Below, piece by piece: positions 10,225 through 20,341 of a stretch of DNA of 64,000 nt (position 1 is its first letter; every line of letters starts with the position of its first letter). Below the pieces are notes generated by a model, which had not been told where the DNA came from, ran no database searches, and saw nothing but the letters and a program-made list of their open reading frames with translations. Origin of the DNA: Balanoglossus misakiensis (taxonomy: Eukaryota; Hemichordata). The stretch is from positions 2,542,001-2,606,000 of the forward strand of contig CM082590.2 in NCBI GenBank assembly GCA_040954595.2, read 5' to 3'. The position numbers and the translations under genes are program-made.

Positions 10225-11640
10225 TTAAATGTCATCACAGTCACCATCATTGGAATCACAATCACCATTCTTTGAATTATCAGTTTGTTTTTCTTCCGTC
10301 CAGTTATATTCATCAGTCAGTTCGTCAAAGTCAGAATCAGTCTCGTAAATATTTCCCTCTTCTTCTCTTAAAATGTCAAATTCATGTGACTCCTGTAAAA
10401 TTGCATCAATGCTATTTTCCATATTATGATGTTCAGTATCAGTGATTGGTGATGGTGATTCTAATAGTGGTGACTTATCTGTATATTTTGGGCATACCCC
10501 ATACTTTTTCGATGTGGTACAGAATCCAGGATTCCCATTATGTGGATTACTGCAGTCATTACATCGACACGCAGGGCCACAACCATTGTGGGTCTTATAA
10601 CATTTACAACATCTGCTATTACAAGTTGGCATCTTTTTGCAGCCACACCCTTTTGTTAGCAACTCCAAATTATTTTTCACTTTTTCCAAATTGGCATCAC
10701 TGTCCTAAATAATATCAAGTTCGCCGTTGCTTAGTCTGTATCCATAATTATTGAATAAGGGAAACGTAACATGGCACTGATCGGCCTGGGACCATAACTG
10801 AGAGACCCAGCATGATCTTTTCCAGTGCAGTTGTAGGGCTTCAAAGGAAGGGATACATTCTTCCTCATACTGGATACGTGGGCAAATTGTTTCTCGTATA
10901 TATGTAAGCCATTTGATGTGGTTATCTTTAAGACTGTTAGTGACACTGGCTACTTGTCGATAAAGTTCAAAAGGATGAGATGCATCAAATGCTTGGAAAT
11001 GTTTCTTAACATAAACACTACCTTTTAAACGTATGAAAGCGAAAATTCCATTCCCTACACTGTCTACTGTTGTGTCTATCAGTGTTCCAGGTATAAGGGT
11101 GCCACTAGTTATAAATTCAGAGTATTGAAAAAATGTCTTGTAGAAAGATTTCCTTCCGATGCCTGCAAAGTATAGTCACAACCTGTGCATATGAACAGTG
11201 TTTGAAATATTTTGCCTAAATATTGGAGGGGAATATGTTGCAAATCAGGGTCTAAATTTAAATCTGATTTGAATTGATTCATGTCTAAATAAGTGAGATT
11301 TGATAAATCATTATCAAGTTGTACAAATATCTCCTTTTGAACATGTTGATATAGTACTGGGAGGAGAACATGATAAGTATCGGTATCAGGGGAGTAAATA
11401 ACACCTTTCTTGTAAGAGGACTGAACTGCATGAAGGATGCATCTACTGTCAGCTTCTTCATGACAACTTTTGGCTTCCCACTCAGACACAATTCCATTAC
11501 TACCAACGAAAAGACTCTTGTCCCTATTTTCTCCATCAAAGCCACCTGCTGTAATGAGGACCTGATCACCTTGCAGAGCCGGCACAATTATTTTTAAAGA
11601 TGTGGCTGACAAGAAGTTCACTAGTTTTCTCTTGTTTGGC
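10225..11640 (-). pseudogene. C-terminal part: FEN1/PIN-like nuclease plus CXC-like domain
   Basis: The upstream piece carries HEEAD, SPDTD and TGCDYT in that order. These correspond to the acidic clusters and the GCDY motif of FEN1/XPG-type nucleases. A frameshift near 11161-11170 falls right after GCDYT; the next frame resumes GIGRKSFY, the expected helix-turn-helix-like glycine segment. Then come EALQLHWKRSCWVSQLWSQA and a TAG at 10705-10707 where the neighbouring context (II-x-DSD) suggests a lost Trp codon. The end is CGCKKMPTCNSRCCKCY and CGPACRCNDC, a tesmin/TSO1-like CXC cluster, then an acidic Asp/Glu-rich tail ending at 10225. A nucleic-acid-processing role is inferred from motifs only. 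Confidence 0.8.
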
Positions 11641-12642
11641 TTACAATTGATGTATGTTTTGAGCTAATATTATTGATTACCTATTTTTTATGCATTTTTT
11701 TGTATTTTTCCATGTTATTAGTAAAAAGTCTTCATTTCTGAAAGTGATGGGCTTACTTCTTTGAAATTTAGCATGAAGCTTCCTAATGGTTGTCTGAGTA
11801 ACCATAGTTTTGTTCAAATTGTTGCAAAATTTGCATATTTATAATTTTGAGCAATATTTGCCATTTTTGGTCAATTTATTTTTCTTTAAAACCGCATGCC
11901 AGATTGCTTTGCAATTTGGTAGGCATGTTCGTAGGTGTAAGTCAAGTAATATGTTGTAAAAAATGTGATATTTTCATAAATGTGTTATCGGGGAAACTTT
12001 TGCAATTTTTGTCAAAAATTGTTTTCCTGAAACTGTTTGTCATATTGCATAGAACTTTGGCAGCATGTTCCTTGTAGTGATTGAGGTAAGGTATTGTACA
12101 ATTTTGTGTTTTTGCCACTTTTGAACAAATATCTTTTGTGAAACTGCTTGTTGATTGCTTTGAAATTAGTTTTTTCTCTGATTGCTTTGAAATTTGGGAT
12201 ATAATTTCATAACACATACATGTATATGTGCAACTTTTATTCAATTCTGATATCAGAAATATTCAATATTTAGCGAGTTTTTATGAAAGTTTCTTTGTTT
12301 GGTTAGCAAATCTTCTCCTTAACCAATTATCCAGTTGTTTTGAAAGTTACTGTTTACAAGGAGTCGTTACCCCCAACTTAGACATGTTTACATAACTTCA
12401 ATAAGCCAGCTGTCAGAGAGACCATGGGCTATTAAATTTTTAATTACCAGTGGCAGGTCAGTGTGTGTGTGTGTGTGTGTGTGTGTGTCTGTCTGTCTGT
12501 CTGTTCCAGGGCTGACTGAAAGAAGTTGCTTCTCATATGTGTTTGTACAGACAATTTTTGGTCAATTTTTGGGCATCTTCCTTGTTAATGTTTTTACATT
12601 CCATATTTCTATATCGTAAGATCATATCTGCTTGCAATGTCA
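11641..12642. other. Probable intron or deleted segment of the pseudogene
   Basis: No coding similarity is visible. The upstream block ends with a donor-like CAG|GTGACA at about 12643. The downstream block resumes near 11640. The AT-rich interior contains a (TG)n(TCTG)n microsatellite at 12461-12504. Part of the coding region expected between the two blocks may be missing. Confidence 0.45.
12461..12504. repeat. Microsatellite (TG)n followed by (TCTG)n
   Basis: About 28 nt of perfect TG dinucleotides run into four TCTG/GTCT tetranucleotides. Confidence 0.95.
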
Positions 12643-13353
12643 CCTGTAATTTTTATTCTGGTGTGTCACTGTTTCTACATAATCCTCAAATGGGACCACA
12701 GTGTCCTTGACGCTATTTTTCGCTGTGTCATCTGAAAATATATTAGTTAGCTCCCTGGCGGTATTAAGTGGTGAAAATACATCAGCACCTTCAAGACAAT
12801 TGATATACAACCTGCAGTTTGACTCATTTATTTTATGTACGCTAACTGAATTATGGGTTTCATTTTGGAAAGGAAATAACTGATCTTTTAGATTCTTGGC
12901 AGCCATAGCTCTATAGGGTAAATAAATTGCTATTCTCTCCATTAACCCACCTGTAGAAGTATGCAATGCAGCTTTAACATCTTTATTGACACACATTTCA
13001 TGGGCTTCATCTAGTGCTACATTAACCCAAGTTGAGCCTGACAAATTGCAAACAAAACCACCTGCTTTGAAATGTAACAACAGAGACTTTGGCATCTTCA
13101 GAAGGTCAGCGAGATGTCTGGGAATTAACCTCAAGTACAGGGATCGGTCATATGCATGGAACAGTGGGTTCATTTGTTTCAAAGCCAATATTCGAAGGTT
13201 CCAATTTCCTGACCTTATTGCAATGTACAAAGACATGTATGCAAACAAATCTTCCTCTATAAATCTAACCCAAAATTTGAAAGTTTTGTCTGTATTTGCC
13301 CTTCTGCACAGTACGTGAAATATCCCATGATTCATTCTGATTTGTACAATCAT
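12643..13353 (-). pseudogene. Conserved middle block (AIRSGNW / AYDR / DEAHEM)
   Basis: An open stretch of about 237 codons contains FKFWVRFIEEDLFAYMSLYI, AIRSGNWNLR, LFHAYDRSLYLRLIPRHLAD, HFKAGGFVCNLSGSTW and DEAHEMCVNKD. From family knowledge these words mark the same uncharacterised invertebrate protein family as the FEN1-like block downstream. The DEAH word is not preceded by a Walker A, so a helicase is not supported. This is the best preserved part of the copy. Confidence 0.8.
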
Positions 13354-13916
13354 TTACTCAGTCAAACCAGGCAAAGTTAACATGTGTAGAGAGAATTGTA
13401 CACCACTAATATAAATTTTGAGATCTTACTTTTAAGGTGAATCTTATTGTCAATTACCATTTCAAATGATTTAGAAAATTATGCATTATTGAGAGAGGAG
13501 ATACGAATTTTATAAAATAATCAAGCAATTGCATAGCCAGCCATACAAAAAAGTTTGGAGTAAAACAGGGTCACTTGTAAAACCTGTTTAATCAAACAAA
13601 AAGATATTGATTTTTTCTATTGACAGAACAATGGAAATTTACATGTTAACTTTCAACAGAGACTGGCCACCTCAGTTAGTCATTGCTTGTTTCCCCTAAA
13701 GTGTGACATTTGCAGTACATTGATACTTTGATTTCTATGGCTTTTAAATTTTGATTTTGAAATTTACATTCTAATTCCTCAACGTACTTTTCCTAGATAA
13801 AAATAAATAGATTTATATGTACTTCATATCATTGTTAGTATCTAAAACAGAAAAAGTTATTAAATGGGCAACCTTCGATGATACAAGTAACGGAGACTTG
13901 TGGGTAAAATATCGTA
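13354..13916. other. Probable intron of the pseudogene
   Basis: AT-rich, no coding similarity. The coding block upstream ends at 13917 and the next starts at about 13353. Confidence 0.4.
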
Positions 13917-14255
13917 CTATGTTCTGTCACAAAAAATCTGAAATTCCTCTTGCAAGCCAGTAAGTTGAGCCTTAAGGTCACCATTAATTTTGTCAATATG
14001 ATCAGCTTTATCTTCAGTACATTCCAAACATTTTGTGACAGCTTCTAGTAAACATTTTTGGACTGTTTCTGTATCTAAGGGACAGTGCTGGGTATTATGG
14101 GTTTCACCCCTCTGATTCAAAAAGGAATTGACAAGACATCTAAACATACGTTCCCAAAGTTGTGTTGGGAAGCGATGAGTTAGCTTGAAATTTGTACACT
14201 GAACTAGGGTTTCCGAAGTTCCCCCTTTATGATTGAACCCTGCCAGATGTTTTAA
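13917..14255 (-). pseudogene. Pseudogene block 3' of the TTAA insertion
   Basis: Read in the frame continuing from 15052, this piece gives HLAGFNHKGGTSETLVQCTN, then LTHRFPTQLWERMFRCLVNS and a stretch ending QEEFQIFCDRT. It joins directly to the block at 15052-15205 once one TTAA and the insertion are removed. The first cysteine-containing motif (VQCTNFKLTHRF) is typical of this protein family. Confidence 0.75.
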
Positions 14256-15055
14256 GATGGGTCCCTAGGATCTTTTTGCTCGTTGCTATGGGCCTTTATA
14301 GGACATTACACCCCGATTTGGACTAAGCCGTTTTCAGAGTCTAACAAGGGGCTGGTAACTAGTTGAAAATCTGCACGATTGTGAGCGCGCGCCCCCTGAC
14401 GCCATTGATATGCAAATTAGCTAGGTCAAATTTCAAAAGCCTAAGGCTTTTTATTCCGTGACCTCAAAAACGAACTTGATACGTATTCATTAGTTGCTTG
14501 AACCAGGGAAGATCGTGACGGATTTTGTTTTCGAATATTATCGTTGTATCCTACGATTTCAGCATACCCGTACCACATCTGAAAAAGTCATCGATTTTGG
14601 GTGTTTTTGGACGCACTCTTCCACCGGTATCGCTTCTTAGCACGACGAAAACAGAACAAAACGATCCGTCACACTGTGCGGAAGTACGTTCTCAACAAGC
14701 AGGTCAAATTTGACTGGCGTACGTGGCCTATGAAAAAAGCCTTAGGGATTTTCGTGAACGGTACAAAATCTCTGTGTACAAAACATTGGATTTTTAGCGT
14801 TCGATCCAGTTACTGTGGTTACAGGACGCGCACGCTATCGCTGACCGCTGCTTTGCCGTATTAGCGTGGCGGCCTATGGCCGGGCGGTAGCTGCCGTAAA
14901 CATACTCGGACATGGGGTGTGCACACAATCGTGCAGATTTTCAACTAGTTACCAGCCCCTTGTTAGACTCTGAAAACGGCTTAGTCCAAATCGGGGTGTA
15001 ATGTCCTATAAAGGCCCATAGCAACGAGCAAAAAGATCCCAGGGACCCATCTTAA
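14252..15055. mobile_element. TTAA-flanked DNA transposon with about 130-bp inverted repeats
   Basis: TTAA at 14252-14255 and 15052-15055 flank a 796-bp element. Its two ends, starting GATGGGTCCCT, are inverted repeats of about 130 bp with only one or two mismatches (14256 to about 14385 against about 14925 to 15051). The interior has no transposase. TTAA target duplication fits piggyBac or Kolobok-type elements; the family is not assigned. High arm identity implies a recent insertion. Removing the element and one TTAA restores the pseudogene frame across the join (DADL then KHLAGF). Confidence 0.93.
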
Positions 15056-15205
15056 GTCAGCATCCCAGAATATTTTCATGATGACTGGTTGGTAATTTTT
15101 TAGATTATGCCAGTCTCCGATAAAAGGCTGCAACCAGTCTAAATCTGCACCATACATGTCTTTTAACTTTATCAGGTGATGGAAAGTTTTCCCATCACCA
15201 ACCAC
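15052..15205 (-). pseudogene. Pseudogene block 5' of the TTAA insertion
   Basis: Encodes VVVGDGKTFHHLIKLKDMYG, ADLDWLQPFIGDWHNLKNYQ and PVIMKIFWDADL, then is cut by the TTAA element. A frameshift near 15215-15240 separates it from the upstream LHSEL-ending block. The pattern is conserved in the uncharacterised family; its role is unknown. Confidence 0.8.
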
Positions 15206-15578
15206 AACCAGGTATTTTATTCTTACACCAACTCTGAATGTAACATATACAGCTTATTGATAATGTTATGGACAGTTTCAATAGAGTCTGCGTGTTCACT
15301 TGATATGCCCAAATAAATGACATTTGAGCATTCACTGTCATTACTGTTAGCAGTTGTTGCTAATGTTGATTTAAAATCCCCAAATACTGTTTCTATATCA
15401 GCTCTGTGCATTGTATTTTTTGTAGAGCAAAAATGAATGCGTCAGAAAACAGTTCTGACCAAGCAATGGCTTCTTCTTGTTTAATGTCAAAATCTGACAG
15501 CGAAATTGATGACTGTGGTTGATGTTGTCTCAGTAGAGGTGGTTTAATTAAATACTACATCATCATGAACAGTATCAT
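15206..15578 (-). pseudogene. Pseudogene block between the two insertions
   Basis: Two frames are needed. The first gives IKPPLLRQHQPQSSISLSDF and ends FALQKIQ. The second gives MHRADIETVFGDFKSTLATT and VIYLGISSEHADSIETVHNI to LHSEL. The switch coincides with a T6 run at 15416-15421, so a one-base indel or an assembly slip there is likely. Confidence 0.65.
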
Positions 15579-17306
15579 ATGATAAACCTGGGGGTTTTAT
15601 GTGGGAGCAACAGCCTATAAAATCCCATGGGGTTTTCTTTGGATACGATCGACTGAAATGTCTACTTTTGAAATGGGAAAAGAAAATTGAAAGGCTTAAA
15701 AGCGTGCTCAACATCTGGTCACGACGTAAGCTGAGCCTTTATGGCAAAATTACGGTTTTAAAGTCTTTGGCACTGCCCACAATTTACTACCTTATGCTTA
15801 ATCTTGGTGCTTTTGAAACGTGGCTCACGAATATCAACCGTCTTATTTTCAAATTTCTGTGGAATGACAAGCCAGACAAAATCAAAAGGCTCACACTCAT
15901 TGCCCCTTATGATTGCGGGGGACTAAACATGCCTGACATTTTTGCCATCCATGACGCCTTTTGTTCATCATGGGTTCGTAGATTATGTGACAATTCCTCT
16001 GCCAAATGGAAGGCCTTGCCACTGCATTGGCTCGGGCACTATGGTCCAGATTTTCTTATTTTTCATTTCAATTTTAGCAACATTTCCTGTTTCCCATTTC
16101 TCGAGAGAATTCCCTTTTTCTATAAACAAGTAATTTCAGCTTGGCATAGTGCAAAAGGTGGTTGCGTCACTTTCTCCAAACTCAGTAATTTAGATGTGCG
16201 TAATCAAATTATCTGGGGTAATGTCAACATTTCAGATAATGGTAAGACTCTTTTTTTCCCTGGTTGGATTCACTCAAATATTATCTATGTCCAGGACATT
16301 GTCGATACCAACGGCGATTTTCTTCCACCTACACTGTTGTTACAAAAACTCGAGAATAAGTCAAATTGGATAGTTGAATGGATGAAGTTGCGGAATCTTA
16401 TTCCCAGAGAATGGAAGTCTGTGTTGAAAGGTACTCAGTTGCATCAGATGCGTAGAGAAAAGAATTTTCTTCATGTCAATGGAAAAGTTTTTGTTTTACC
16501 TAATGATCTGTCTCGCCTTACTTCAAAATTTTTTACAGTATTTTTGTGCAAAATCGTTTTATTCGTCCATATTGTGAAAATACATGGAATCGTCGTTTGA
16601 CCATGACTACTCCACTACAGTGGAGAACTATATGGGTTAACCAAACGACTGGATTGTGTTGTGATAGGAAACTTGCTGAATTTAACTTTAAGATTATGCA
16701 TAACATTTTGCCATGTGGCATCAATCTTTTAAGATGGAAAATTAGTAAAAATGATCTATGTTGTCTTTGAAATGTAACTGATTCTTATGAGCATCTATTT
16801 TTAAAATGTCAACGTTTAGGGGATTTTTGGCAGCGTTTATCTGCTTTGCTCAGCAAACTTGGCATATGTCATGAGGTCGACTTAGAAACTATTATTCTTG
16901 GTTACAAAACTATGTACAGTCATCCTCTTTATAGATTTGTAAACATTGTCATTACTATTGCAAAGTATTGTGTATTCGCTTCATGGGTCCATTTACAACA
17001 TGATATTAACAGCATTAGAGCAAAAACCAATTTCGATATATTTTACAGATATCTACAATTTATGCACCAAATACTCAAAAGGAATAATAATCTAGATTTC
17101 ACCCATTATTGGAAGAAAATCCTTGCTTCCGTCTGAGATGTAATTATTTTGTTAAACAAATGTACCTGGTGAATCTCTTTTTATATAGTATTATTTTTTA
17201 TTTATTTATTTATTTATTTATTTCATCAAAACACGATTTATCTTTATGATACATGTAAGATTAAATGAATGGAAATAAAAAAAAAAAAAAAAATGAACAG
17301 TATCAT
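15565..17306 (+). mobile_element. 5'-truncated Tx1/L1-type LINE with 14-bp target duplication
   Basis: The 14-mer ATGAACAGTATCAT occurs at 15565-15578 and 17293-17306 and brackets the insert at 15579-17292. The insert carries the C-terminal part of an L1/Tx1-type ORF2: RRKLSLYGKITVLKSLALPT, FLWNDKPDKIKRLTLIAPYD, GGLNMPDIFAIHDAF. Downstream in another frame are VTDSYEHLFLKC and DFW, the C-terminal zinc-knuckle region, ending with a stop near 17134. It ends in a TTTA microsatellite (17193-17224), AATAAA and a pure A tail. Frameshift near 16530-16550 and TGA near 16768 show decay. It is on the strand opposite to the pseudogene it interrupts. Confidence 0.92.
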
Positions 17307-18384
17307 TGAATTTTTTCTCCGTAAATGTACAGGCTTTACTCACAGGTGCACTCAAACCTGTACCAGTATTTTTTGAGATAGATCTGTCAACCATGATTTT
17401 AGTATTATTTCCACAAGGAAAATTGGCCAAAATTTTATTCATTTCAGAGTCTACTGTATTTTGTGAACAAAAGCCACTGTTTAATTCCTGACACCGTTCA
17501 AATGAATTCTTTGCATTTTCACTCACCAGACTATCTTTTCTTTTAATTAACTGCCTGTTAAGAAGCAAATCATAATGGCCTGGTTGACCTGGCCTGTCTG
17601 GTGTGTACAAGAGACAGACAGGCTCAGTCTTGGAGAACACATCACCATCACCTCTTGCAAATATATCATTCTGCTTGGTGTATATATGTCCTTCAAAGTA
17701 TATATGATTGGCACGCATTATGTCTACTGTATCTGCTCTTAACTTGTCTGTGAATATTTTCTCTCGGTCAGCTAAAATTGGGTCAGAAGGGAGTCCATTA
17801 AGTAGACGATCACAATTTCGTAATGCAAAATCATTTCTCACAGAGATGCTCGTGAAAAAGCACCTTCCATCACCATAAATGTTGATTAGCTGAAAATCTT
17901 TGACAGTTGAATGTTTGTCATGACTGCCAAAAACAATATCATCAATACTGTTCAGAATTGACTTTGATTTTGGTTGGACCATTCGATAAGAAGTACCGTG
18001 GAAACCTCTGTCCTTTGGATCAGCTCTAACAGCTGCATATTTAGCTGATTTATCAATATTGTCAATGGAAGTTAAACAAAATGCATTATTTGCAATATTT
18101 TCCTCTGTGAAATCAGCTGATGTTCTTTTGTTGATCACTCCCAACATGTATCTATGCAATGTATCTCCAGAACAAATAATACCAAATCAATTTAGAATTT
18201 TCACTAGAGTAGATGACTTACTATAACCTTCAACAATGTCAGCCAGGTAAGTATGCAATGGGTAAGTACAATGATCAGAACAAATGAACAATAGCATACA
18301 CACAAAAGAAACGCCTGAGGAATCATGCTCTACTCTCCATAGAGTGCCGGTCATAAAATCCATAGTTGTGTTTATTCCATACAA
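17307..18384 (-). pseudogene. OTU-type cysteine protease block
   Basis: The core starts near 17.87 kb: NIYGDGRCFFTSIS has the D-G-x-C arrangement of OTU deubiquitinases, and PGHYDLLLN about 105 residues later supplies the catalytic His. This spacing suits an OTU domain. Upstream, in frame except for TGA at 18187-18189 (CTA AAT TGA TTT), is a conserved block with CSDHCTYPLHTYLADIVEGY and SSTLVKILN. The TGA probably replaced an Arg codon. The block ends at the Tx1 insertion. If intact, the domain would remove ubiquitin or a related modifier; the target is unknown. Confidence 0.82.
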
Positions 18385-19063
18385 AGTTGGAGCTTTTTAA
18401 TTTATTGCGTTCACTGTTGTTCAACGTTAAATATACAACAGTGTTCCATAACATAGGGTCAACCTCACTGACAATATATTCAACATCAAGTGTACTCAGA
18501 TCAACATTGTTTGTTTTGCAGTAATTACTGAATTCTTGAGATTGCTGATAAATGCTGGCATTTAATTTCACAGCCACCAAATCAAGCATTTTGAAAAAGT
18601 CAACGTCAACTTTACTCAAGTCTCTTACTTGCTTTTCAAGCCTCTCTATCTGTTTCTCAGCTTGCACAACATACTGAGGATGTTCGACAAGTGCATTTTG
18701 GAGGGCAATAGTGAGATCTGAACCTGTTCGGTACAAAAAGGTGGAGAACTTTCTACTCACTTTTGATACAACAGAAAGGTGAATTGGAAAATACACACAT
18801 AGCAATTCCCGAATAAGCCAGCTATTAGGTTTTCTGTGGAATTCCACTCGTTGTAACTTGACATTGGGTCGCAAAGTCTGATATTCATTGTCTAAACAAT
18901 CATTGAAATATTGCCTGACATCAAACAATAGAATGGCATGTTTTCTGAGGAGCACTTCTCCTAAAAAGACAACAGTTTTCCAGCATGCAAAATTCACCAA
19001 GTCGTCGTCACAGCTGCATCCTTTATTGTAGCATTGTGACATATTTTTTAATTTCTTCAGCAA
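18385..19063 (-). pseudogene. N-terminal helical block of the pseudogene
   Basis: An open frame of about 240 codons begins near CYNKGCSCDDDLVNFACWKT and is mostly helical. It includes QAEKQIERLEKQVRDLSKVD, a likely short coiled coil. It passes into a different frame at 18320-18390 before the OTU block. No enzymatic motif is recognised. Confidence 0.6.
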
Positions 19064-19292
19064 GTGCTATATCACTCGACATAATTAAGCCTTGTTGAAT
19101 ACTACACCTGGCTTTTTCCGCTAAAGCAACAAATGTTTTATAACATTTCAAACAAATCAGGCTGTCTTGAGTAAGGGCAAATGGTGTGTTAGTTTGTTGG
19201 TGAAATGTTTGCACCATTTCAAAATCAGGGATTTTAAACAAATTGTTTGCCCGTGATAAGCACGAAGTACACAAGGGATGGCTTTTTCTCAT
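19023..19292 (-). pseudogene. N-terminal CxxC...CxxC finger block
   Basis: HPLCTSCLSRANNLF followed by SLICLKCYKTF places two CxxC pairs about 40 residues apart, a plausible zinc-binding module. The frame moves into the following block at a T6 run (19044-19049): deleting one base would join ALAEEIKN to MSQCYNKG. A second Met-starting frame upstream (19234-19494) gives no known motif and may be 5' untranslated or an earlier exon. Confidence 0.6.
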
Positions 19293-19483
19293 AGCAAGGA
19301 TGTAGTGACGTTGACACAGTGGAATTTATGAAACATCCTTTAAAACCTGAGTTGTCTATACTCAATTTTGTACACAGTCCTCCTCGCCTGAAATCAGCTC
19401 TATAATGTCGCGTAAAAAATGGCCTATTTTGCGACCCTTCAGCGGGGCCCACTCTAACAGCTACATGGTTTGAAGTACTTTCC

Positions 19484-19526
19484 CTCATTAACATATGTTA
19501 ATGAGTACCGTGCGATCTGACTGTAC
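19484..19526 (-). promoter_or_regulatory. 22-bp perfect palindrome and conserved upstream motif
   Basis: 19484-19505 is a perfect palindrome centred on CATATG (half-site CTCATTAACAT). It overlaps the CAGTCAGATCGCACGG motif that is shared with 8546-8580. The place, just upstream of the first coding block of the pseudogene, suggests a promoter or untranslated leader, but no promoter element is proven. Confidence 0.4.
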
Positions 19527-20224
19527 AGACAGAATAACACACATCGAGAGATTAACAGGCAAACACTGGCTGACCCATAAGCGGCCAATGGCATGTGTAC
19601 TGTACACACAGCAAATGGTCTCTTTAACAGATAGCCAGTTATGTAAACATGCAGTTACCAATCACTGTTATTATTGACAAATTGCATCCAAGTCCAGACA
19701 CAGGCTTGAATACAATGTTTAAACAATAACAACATTGCTTACCCAGCTTCACCGAGCTGAAATGATCGTTGACAACCAGAATAATACTGAATAAAAATTC
19801 AAAAATTACAGATACAGGACCTTTCGTTGCCCACATATTATATTACCGTGGTCTGTGCGTCGCATTTTAATTGGTCAAGATGAACGACATCACTGACCAC
19901 AAATACCCTGTAATGGTTTGTTTACATGCCCGTAAATCTGAATAGTAATATTAGCAAACAGTTCAGTGAACACAACATTTTGCATAACACAAGTTCCGGG
20001 GCCCCAAGTCTTGTGTGTGGGACATTTTCAGAAATATTGACGGTTTTCTTGAGATTGTTGGTAATGTAATGGAAATAAATGCAGGGCTCGGGCTCTAGCT
20101 AAGCTAAAATTAATGGGCTCGGAAGCCTCGCCCATGAATTTTTGGCTTTCCCCTCGCCCTTGCCCATAAACAAACATTAATGGTCATGGCGTCGTGCATT
20201 ATTTCTATATTGTGTTGATCTTAC
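19527..20224. other. No gene seen
   Basis: Intron of the EGF gene upstream of the large pseudogene. Contains a locally duplicated GGGCTCG/TCGCCC-rich stretch at about 20080-20170 and no exon. Confidence 0.4.
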
Positions 20225-20341
20225 CTGTACACTCTCCATTGACCAATCAATATTCCACAGCACAAGTGAAATAAAAAGAGCCTGCTGTATTCACACACTG
20301 GCCTTCACAAAGATCTGCTCTCTCCATATATTCATTGACAT
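20225..20341 (-). pseudogene. Decayed EGF-like exon, second of four
   Basis: Acceptor GATTTCAG and donor GTAAG are intact and phase 1-1, as in the neighbouring EGF exons. The reading is DVNEYMERADLCEGQCVNT, AGSFYFTCAVEY, a TGA, then LVNGECT. The first cysteine is Tyr (TAT), the fourth is Phe (TTC), and the TGA stands at a conserved Trp/Gly-like position. An EGF origin is clear from NE, QCVNTAGSF and NGEC. If spliced in, the exon would stop translation; skipping it keeps phase because it is 117 nt long. Confidence 0.75.

Larger units (their letters stand above)
10225..19505 (-). pseudogene. Large multidomain OTU / FEN1-PIN-like nuclease / CXC gene copy, degraded
   Basis: Pieces in colinear order on the minus strand encode a CxxC finger, a helical region, an OTU-type protease, a conserved GDGKTF...DWL block, an AIRSGNW block, FEN1-like motifs and a cysteine-rich CXC-like C terminus. 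From family knowledge, proteins with this order occur as multi-copy, uncharacterised genes in invertebrate genomes. Lesions seen here are TGA at 18187-18189, TAG at 10705-10707, frameshifts near 19044-19049, 18320-18390, 15416-15421, 15215-15240 and 11161-11170, plus two transposon insertions. Two frameshifts sit in A/T homopolymers and might be assembly errors, but the insertions and stops cannot be. It lies within an intron of the EGF gene, on the same strand. Confidence 0.75.

Noticed and set aside
12640-13353. DEAH-box helicase because of DEAH at about 13.0 kb
   Set aside because: No Walker A or other helicase motifs are nearby; the word is part of a family-specific DEAHEM segment.
14256-15051. 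Coding region inside the TTAA element
   Set aside because: Plus-strand frames at 14525-14864 have no transposase motif and differ in composition from genes nearby.
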